The translations under genes were made by a program, and so were the position numbers. Of a DNA stretch of 64,000 nt, positions 59,100 through 64,000 are shown piece after piece; position 1 is the first letter of the stretch; each line of letters begins with the position of its first letter. The notes beneath the pieces were generated by a model. It made no database searches, was not told where the DNA came from, and saw nothing but the letters and a program-made list of their open reading frames with translations. This DNA is from Streptomyces sp. NBC_00691. GTDB lineage: Bacteria > Actinomycetota > Actinomycetes > Streptomycetales > Streptomycetaceae. The stretch is from contig NZ_CP109007.1 of assembly GCF_036226665.1 (NCBI RefSeq), positions 2,024,501 through 2,088,500 on the forward strand, written 5' to 3'.

Positions 59100-59863
59100 G
59101 CGGATGCGCCACCCTTCGTGCTGTAGGCCTCGTAACCCTCGTTCTCCAGCTTGTCGGCGAGCTCGGCGCCGCCGGACTCGACGATGCGGCCCGCGGAGAA
59201 GACGTGCACGAAGTCGGGCTTGATGTAGCGGAGGATCCGCGTGTAGTGGGTGATCAGCAGGGTGCCGACCTCGCCGGTCTCGCGGACTCGGTTGACGCCC
59301 TCGGAGACCTGGCGCAGCGCGTCGACGTCCAGGCCGGAGTCGGTCTCGTCGAGGATCGCGATCTTCGGCTTGAGGAGCTCCAGCTGGAGGATCTCGTGGC
59401 GCTTCTTCTCACCGCCGGAGAAGCCCTCGTTGACGTTGCGCTCGGCGAAGGCCGGGTCCATCTGGAGCTGCTCCATCGCGGACTTGACCTCCTTCACCCA
59501 GGTGCGCAGCTTGGGGGCCTCGCCGCGGATGGCGGTGGCGGAGGTGCGCAGGAAGTTGGAGACCGAGACACCGGGGACCTCGACCGGGTACTGCATGGCC
59601 AGGAAGACGCCGGCGCGGGCGCGCTCGTCGACCGACATCTCCAGGACGTCCTCGCCGTCGAGGGTGACGGTGCCGCCGGTGACCGTGTACTTCGGGTGGC
59701 CGGCGAGCGAGTACGCCAGGGTCGACTTGCCGGAGCCGTTGGGGCCCATGACGGCGTGGGTCTCGCCCTGCTTGATGGTCAGGTCGACACCCTTGAGGAT
59801 CTCGCGGGGGCCGTTCTCGGCCTCGACGGAGACGTGCAGGTTGCGGATTTCAAGCGTTGCCAT
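59096..59863 (-). CDS. sufC: SufC ABC-type ATPase of the SUF scaffold
   Basis: 255-aa cytoplasmic ATPase driving the SufBCD scaffold. Walker A is GPNGSGKSTLAYSLAG; VNEGFSGGEKKRHEILQLELLKPKIAILDETDSGLDVDAL holds the signature (FSGGEKKR) and Walker B with catalytic Glu; H-loop LLITHYTRIL. The start is ATG 59863; the frame upstream would enter the gap behind the Rieske gene (8 bp). Overlaps sufS by 4 nt. Confidence 0.97.
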   Translation of the reverse strand: MATLEIRNLHVSVEAENGPREILKGVDLTIKQGETHAVMGPNGSGKSTLAYSLAGHPKYTVTGGTVTLDGEDVLEMSVDERARAGVFLAMQYPVEVPGVSVSNFLRTSATAIRGEAPKLRTWVKEVKSAMEQLQMDPAFAERNVNEGFSGGEKKRHEILQLELLKPKIAILDETDSGLDVDALRQVSEGVNRVRETGEVGTLLITHYTRILRYIKPDFVHVFSAGRIVESGGAELADKLENEGYEAYSTKGGASA

Positions 59864-59870
59864 GGGTGAC

Positions 59871-60188
59871 TCAGGACTCCTGGGTGACGGAGACGAGCAC
59901 ATCGTCCCCTTCGATCTTTACGGGGTATACGGGGACGGGACGCGTCGCGGGAAGGCCGGAGGGCTTGCCGGTGCGGAGGTCGAAGCTGGAGCCGTGCAGC
60001 CAGCACTCGATGGCACAGTCCTCGACCTCGCCCTCCGAGAGGGAGACGTTCGCGTGCGAGCAGATGTCGTTGATCGCGAACACCTCGCCCTCGGTGTGCA
60101 CGACCGACACCGGCGTGCCGTCGACCTCGACCCGCTTCGGGGTGTCGGCCTCCAGCTCGCTCAGCGCGCAGACTCGGACGAAGGCCAT
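59871..60188 (-). CDS. Rieske [2Fe-2S] ferredoxin-type protein in the suf operon
   Basis: 105 aa, NirD/BphF-like small Rieske protein. Cluster ligands C43-S-H45 in DICSHANVSL and C62-x-x-H65 in IECWLHGSSFDLRTGKPSGLPA. VRVCALSELEADTPKRVEVDG and VPVYPVKIEGDDVLVSV complete the fold. The start overlaps the sufD stop (TGATG). The actinobacterial suf operon typically carries this gene between sufD and sufC; an electron-transfer role in cluster assembly is presumed. Confidence 0.94.
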   Translation of the reverse strand: MAFVRVCALSELEADTPKRVEVDGTPVSVVHTEGEVFAINDICSHANVSLSEGEVEDCAIECWLHGSSFDLRTGKPSGLPATRPVPVYPVKIEGDDVLVSVTQES

Positions 60189-61369
60189 CAGACGGAGGCC
60201 TCCAGCTCGGCCTCGATCTTGGCGATGAGGCGCTCCTCGACGTCCGGCAGACCGATCTGCTGGACGAGCTCCGCGAAGAAGCCGCGGACGACGAGGCGAC
60301 GGGCCTCGGCCTGCGGGATGCCGCGGGACATCAGGTAGAAGAGCTGCTCGTCGTCGAAACGCCCGGTGGCCGAGGCGTGACCGGCGCCGGCGATCTCGCC
60401 GGTCTCGATCTCCAGGTTCGGTACGGAGTCGACCCGGGCGCCGTCCGTGAGGACCAGGTTCCGGTTGAGCTCGTACGTGTCCGTACCCTCGGCCGCGGCC
60501 TGGATGAGCACGTCGCCGATCCAGACGGCGTGCGCGTCCTGGCCCTGCAGCGCGCCCTTGTAGGCCACGTTGGACTTGCAGTGCGGGGTGTTGTGGTCGA
60601 CCAGGAGGCGGTGCTCCTGGTGCTGGCCGGCGTCGGTGAAGTACAGACCGAACAGCTCGGCCTCGCCACCGGGCGCCGCGTACGCCACCCGCGGGTGGAT
60701 GCGGACGACGTCGCCGCCGAAGGTGACGATGACGGACTTGAAGGAGGCGTCACGGCCGACCAGCGCGTTGTGCTGGGCGACGTGGACGGCCTTCTCGTCC
60801 CAGTCCTGCACGGAGACGACGGTCAGCTTGGCGCCGTCGCCCAGGACGTAGTCGACGTTGGCGGCGAGCACCGCGTCGCCGGAGTGGTCGAGGACCACGA
60901 CGGCCTCGGCGAAGGCGCCGAGCTCGATGACCTGGTGGCCGAAGGCGACGCCGCCCTCACCGTGCACGGTGATGCGGATCGGCTCGGTGAGCACCGCCTC
61001 CTTGGCGACGGTGACGACCGAGGCCTTCTCGAAGGAGGAGTACGCCTGCGCGGCGACGCGGTCCACGGGCGTGCCGGCCTTGCCGAGGCGCTCGTCCTCG
61101 CGGCCGACGGTCTCCACGGTGACGCCCTCGGGGGCCTCGATCTCGACCTTGACGCCCTCGCCGGAGGCGACGGCGGTGCCGTCGTGCAGGCCGCGGAGGC
61201 GGGCGAGCGGGGTGAACCGCCACTCCTCCTCACGACCGTGCGGGACGGGGAAGTCCGCGACGTCGAAGGACGGGGGCGCACTCATGCGCGTGGCGACGGT
61301 GGACTCGGCGGCCACCGCGATCGAGCCGGCGGTGGTGGAACCCGCCGGGATGTTCTGAGCCTCAGCCAT
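60188..61369 (-). CDS. sufD: SufD scaffold protein
   Basis: 393 aa, right-handed beta-helix partner of SufB. PVPHGREEEWRFTPLARLRGL is the typical entry. The core contains VTVVSVQDWDEKAVHVAQHNALVGRDASFKSVIVTFGGDVVRIHP, DHNTPHCKSNVAYKGALQGQDAHAVWIGDVLIQ and [40 protein letters not shown]. The His in the first and Cys in HCKSN are conserved SUF residues. ATG 61369; 69 bp after sufB. Confidence 0.96.
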   Translation of the reverse strand: MAEAQNIPAGSTTAGSIAVAAESTVATRMSAPPSFDVADFPVPHGREEEWRFTPLARLRGLHDGTAVASGEGVKVEIEAPEGVTVETVGREDERLGKAGTPVDRVAAQAYSSFEKASVVTVAKEAVLTEPIRITVHGEGGVAFGHQVIELGAFAEAVVVLDHSGDAVLAANVDYVLGDGAKLTVVSVQDWDEKAVHVAQHNALVGRDASFKSVIVTFGGDVVRIHPRVAYAAPGGEAELFGLYFTDAGQHQEHRLLVDHNTPHCKSNVAYKGALQGQDAHAVWIGDVLIQAAAEGTDTYELNRNLVLTDGARVDSVPNLEIETGEIAGAGHASATGRFDDEQLFYLMSRGIPQAEARRLVVRGFFAELVQQIGLPDVEERLIAKIEAELEASV

Positions 61370-61438
61370 GGCTGTTGGGTTGCTCTCTTCCTGCGTACGT
61401 GAAAATCGGTCGCTGCGTGGTCGGTGGGCGGGTGGGGC

Positions 61439-62854
61439 TCAGCCCACCGAGCCCTCCATCTGCAGCTCGATCAGCCGGTTGAGCTCCAGGGCGTACTCCA
61501 TCGGGAGTTCCTTGGCGATGGGCTCGACGAAGCCGCGGACGATCATCGCCATGGCCTCGAACTCGGTGAGGCCGCGGCTCATCAGGTAGAAGAGCTGGTC
61601 CTCGGAGACCTTGGAGACGGTGGCCTCGTGGCCCATGGAGACGTCGTCCTCGCGCACGTCCACGTAGGGGTACGTGTCCGAGCGGGAGATCGTGTCGACG
61701 AGCAGCGCGTCGCAGAGCACGTTGGACTTGGCGCCCGGGGCACCCTCGCCGATCTCGATGAGACCGCGGTAGGAGGTGCGGCCGCCGCCTCGCGCCACCG
61801 ACTTGGAGACGATGTTGGAGGAGGTGTTCGGGGCCATGTGGACCATCTTGGCGCCGGCGTCCTGGTGCTGGCCCTCGCCCGCGAAGGCGATGGACAGGGT
61901 CTCGCCCTTGGCGTGCTCGCCCATCAGGTAGACGGCCGGGTACTTCATGGTGACCTTGGAGCCGATGTTGCCGTCGACCCACTCCATGGTGGCGCCCTCG
62001 TAGGCGACGGCGCGCTTGGTCACCAGGTTGTAGACGTTGTTCGACCAGTTCTGGATGGTCGTGTAGCGGCAGCGGCCGCCCTTCTTGACGATGATCTCGA
62101 CGACGGCGCTGTGCAGCGAGTCCGAGGAGTAGATCGGGGCGGTGCAGCCCTCGACGTAGTGGACGTAGGCGTCCTCGTCGACGATGATCAGCGTCCGCTC
62201 GAACTGGCCCATGTTCTCCGTGTTGATACGGAAGTAGGCCTGGAGCGGGATCTCGACGTGCACGCCCTTCGGCACGTAGATGAACGATCCGCCGGACCAG
62301 ACGGCGGTGTTCAGGGAGGCGAACTTGTTGTCGCCGACCGGGATGATGGTGCCGAAGTACTCCTTGAAGAGTTCCTCGTGCTCCTTCAGCGCCGTGTCGG
62401 TGTCGACGAAGATGACGCCCTGCTCCTCCAGGTCCTCGCGGATCTGGTGGTAGACGACCTCGGACTCGTACTGGGCGGCGACACCGGCGACGAGGCGCTG
62501 CTTCTCCGCCTCGGGGATGCCGAGCTTGTCGTACGTGTTCTTGATGTCCTCCGGCAGGTCCTCCCAGGACTCGGCCTGCTTCTCGGTGGACCGCACGAAG
62601 TACTTGATGTTGTCGAAGTCGATGCCGGAGAGGTCGGAGCCCCAGGTCGGCATGGGCTTCTTGTCGAAGAGCCGCAGACCCTTGAGACGCAGCTTGAGCA
62701 TCCACTCGGGCTCGTTCTTCTTCGAGGAGATGTCGCGGACGACATCCTCGTTCAGACCGCGCTTGGCGGTGGCACCGGCGGTGTCGGAGTCGGCCCAGCC
62801 GTACTCGTACCGACCCAGGCCCTCGAGCTCGGGGTGGCTGATCTCGGTGGTCAT
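61439..62854 (-). CDS. sufB: SufB Fe-S scaffold protein
   Basis: 471 aa. Hallmarks: [135 protein letters not shown], and [20 protein letters not shown] with the conserved cluster-building Cys. The start ATG overlaps the sufR stop by 4 nt, so sufR and sufB are translated together. Confidence 0.97.
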   Translation of the reverse strand: MTTEISHPELEGLGRYEYGWADSDTAGATAKRGLNEDVVRDISSKKNEPEWMLKLRLKGLRLFDKKPMPTWGSDLSGIDFDNIKYFVRSTEKQAESWEDLPEDIKNTYDKLGIPEAEKQRLVAGVAAQYESEVVYHQIREDLEEQGVIFVDTDTALKEHEELFKEYFGTIIPVGDNKFASLNTAVWSGGSFIYVPKGVHVEIPLQAYFRINTENMGQFERTLIIVDEDAYVHYVEGCTAPIYSSDSLHSAVVEIIVKKGGRCRYTTIQNWSNNVYNLVTKRAVAYEGATMEWVDGNIGSKVTMKYPAVYLMGEHAKGETLSIAFAGEGQHQDAGAKMVHMAPNTSSNIVSKSVARGGGRTSYRGLIEIGEGAPGAKSNVLCDALLVDTISRSDTYPYVDVREDDVSMGHEATVSKVSEDQLFYLMSRGLTEFEAMAMIVRGFVEPIAKELPMEYALELNRLIELQMEGSVG

Positions 62855-63576
62855 GCGGGGTTCCTCCCGGCGGTGCTTGCGGATGCTGATTCAGTGGTCT
62901 GCGGGGCGCTGTGCGGGATGAACGTGGTGCAGACGCCGTCACCATGCGCGATGGTGGCCAGACGCTGGACGTGCGTTCCCAGGAGGCGGGAGAAGAACTC
63001 CGTCTCCGCCTCGCACAGCTGTGGGTACTGCTCGGCGACGTGGGCGACCGGGCAGTGGTGCTGGCAGAGCTGCTCGCCGACCGGCGCGTTCCGCGCAGTG
63101 GCAGCGTACCCGTCGGCGGTCAGGGCCTTGGCGAGCGCCTCGGTCCGGCGTTCGGGTTCGACGGCCTCGACGGCTTCGCGGTAGGCGTCCGCCTGGGCCT
63201 CGATCCGGTCGCGGGCGAAGGCGGCCACGGCCGCCTCCCCGCCGGCGTTGCGCTCGATCCACCGGAGCGCCTCGACGGCGAGCGAGTCGTACGACTGGTC
63301 GAAGGCGTCCCGGCCGCAGTCGGTGAGCGCGAAGACCTTCGCGGGGCGGCCGCGGGCGCGGGCGCCGTAGACGCGCTGCTCGCGGGCTTCGACCACGTTG
63401 TCGGCGACCAGTGAGTCTAGATGGCGACGGACGGCGGCCTGGGTGAGGCGGAGTCGTCCGGCGAGATCGGCGACGGTCGACGGCCCGTGATCCAGGATCG
63501 ACCGCGCCACCCGGTTGCGCGTCGAGCGCTCACGGGTCGCGAGTTCCTCCACAGGAGCCGCGCCAACGTTTTTCAC
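62851..63576 (-). CDS. sufR: SufR, Fe-S-sensing repressor of the suf operon
   Basis: 241 aa. Winged [35 protein letters not shown], wing [20 protein letters not shown]. Cysteines C171, C175 and C188 in [23 protein letters not shown], with C216 further on, match the [4Fe-4S] ligand pattern known for actinobacterial SufR. The GTG 63576 start overlaps the first bases of the CAAC-N6-GTTG box. The cluster-bound protein represses sufRBDCSU; loss of cluster under iron or oxidative stress relieves it. Co-transcribed with sufB. Confidence 0.95.
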   Translation of the reverse strand: MKNVGAAPVEELATRERSTRNRVARSILDHGPSTVADLAGRLRLTQAAVRRHLDSLVADNVVEAREQRVYGARARGRPAKVFALTDCGRDAFDQSYDSLAVEALRWIERNAGGEAAVAAFARDRIEAQADAYREAVEAVEPERRTEALAKALTADGYAATARNAPVGEQLCQHHCPVAHVAEQYPQLCEAETEFFSRLLGTHVQRLATIAHGDGVCTTFIPHSAPQTTESASASTAGRNPA

Positions 63577-63589
63577 AACGCCATTGTTG
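63576..63589. promoter_or_regulatory. SufR box CAAC-N6-GTTG
   Basis: CAACGCCATTGTTG is a perfect match to the 14-bp inverted repeat I recall as the SufR site in Streptomyces avermitilis. It touches the first base of the sufR GTG codon, so the leader must be very short, and binding would block the start region directly. Confidence 0.9.
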
Positions 63590-63898
63590 CGTAATTAATC
63601 TCGGACTGACAAGCCGCACCGGACGCGGCGGCGGTGCGGTGCGTCACTCAGGTAAGGCTTACCTGACCTGCGGAAACGATCATTCGTAGGATGAATCACG
63701 TCGCTCGGCCCGCGGTCCCCGCGTACCGGATCCGGCCGCCCCGAGCCCTCGTACGCGCAGGCCACAAGGGTTCCGAGGCCCCCCGCGCCACGCGGCACGA
63801 CGACGCGGAGACCGCGCCCGGGATCACCCGAACCGGCCGTTTCACGGACCCGGGCCCCGCGCCGGGAGGACCCCCGGACCCTCTCTAGACTTCCCGTC
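63590..63898. promoter_or_regulatory. sufR / ABC-transporter intergenic region with a palindromic iron box
   Basis: TCAGGTAAGGCTTACCTGA (63648-63666) is a perfect 9+1+9 palindrome and matches 15 of 19 bases of the DmdR/IdeR iron box. It is 72 bp upstream of sufR and 232 bp upstream of the ABC gene. A 65-codon frame from ATG 63691 follows it, but its Arg/Pro-rich product has no recognisable character. The rest of the 309 bp shows no feature. Confidence 0.75.
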
Positions 63899-64000
63899 AT
63901 GCGAAACGAGTCCGTCGGGTCCGCCGTCCAGGTGCGCGGCCTGGTCAAGCGGTACGGCAACAAGACCGCCGTCGACGGCCTCGACCTCGACGTACGGGCC
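63899..64000 (+). CDS. ABC transporter ATP-binding protein, 3' part outside the window
   Basis: Only the first 34 codons are visible: MRNESVGSAVQVRGLVKRYG followed by NKTAVDGLDLDVRA. This is the standard N-terminal strand and A-loop (RYG, where the Tyr stacks on ATP) of an ABC-type ATPase of the DrrA/CcmA group. The Walker A would follow beyond the window. ATG 63899 follows TCTCTAGACTTCCCGTC, a poor ribosome site. In related genomes an ABC ATPase and permease follow sufR divergently (recollection). Substrate unknown. Confidence 0.85.
   Translation, partial: MRNESVGSAVQVRGLVKRYGNKTAVDGLDLDVRA

Noticed and set aside
1..64000. CRISPR arrays, tRNA/rRNA genes, insertion sequences, attachment sites or replication origins
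   Set aside because: No spaced identical repeats, cloverleaf-like runs, transposase or integrase motifs, or DnaA-box clusters were seen; the gaps are short and mostly explained by promoters, hairpins or small tandem repeats.

Overview
The window is about 70% GC with a strong third-position G/C bias. It has GTG and TTG starts, many 4-nt ATGA/GTGA gene overlaps, mycothiol- and PhoP-type signatures and LAETG anchoring. All of this points to a Streptomyces chromosome. Gene content and order recall, from memory and not checked here, the S. coelicolor interval from the cobalamin genes to the suf operon, so this looks like core or arm-proximal chromosome rather than a plasmid or prophage. I found no tRNA, rRNA, CRISPR, transposase or phage gene.

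Layout. 1-4.3 kb: end of a cobalamin cluster (cobO, cobB, and a CobE-like domain fused in frame to a CobC-like aminotransferase) with a divergent ZIP metal transporter. 4.4-5.4 kb: a sortase-anchored (LAETG) secreted protein. 5.7-9.3 kb: an iron-box module, with a siderophore-interacting reductase divergent from a penicillin-acylase-family Ntn hydrolase and an IucB/DesC-like acyltransferase. 9.4-16.1 kb: amidohydrolase, two class V aminotransferase-fold enzymes, an old-yellow-enzyme reductase with its divergent MarR regulator, a FrnE-like DsbA protein and a GNAT. 16.1-17.1 kb: a scar where two oppositely oriented, N-terminally truncated genes (GlxA-type AraC regulator, DHA2-type MFS pump) meet. 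17-22 kb: AraC regulator with quinone reductase, aldehyde dehydrogenase with IclR, and a cupin protein.

22-34 kb is dominated by signalling and the envelope: a translationally coupled membrane protein/histidine kinase/LuxR-type regulator trio, a class B penicillin-binding protein, an MFS pump, and two overlapping multidomain PP2C (SpoIIE-type) phosphatases. 34-41 kb: an amidohydrolase with a GntR regulator, a mycothiol-dependent enzyme, and a uronate-oxidation island (uronate dehydrogenase divergent from KdgD and an unassigned protein coupled to it). With the aldehyde dehydrogenase at 19-20.6 kb these would give most of an oxidative route from uronate to 2-oxoglutarate.

41-56 kb: AraC regulator, a double TerD-domain protein, ACC deaminase with a GntR regulator that carries a perfect operator on its own start codon, a Tat-exported PhoX-like phosphatase and a secreted ExeM-type nuclease (both behind PHO-box-like repeats), lysine-pathway genes dapA and dapD, and an SMR pump with a TetR regulator. 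57-63.6 kb: the complete minus-strand sufR-B-D-Rieske-C-S-U-SufT-like operon behind a CAAC-N6-GTTG SufR box, with a palindromic iron box just beyond it. The window ends 34 codons into an ABC-transporter ATPase.
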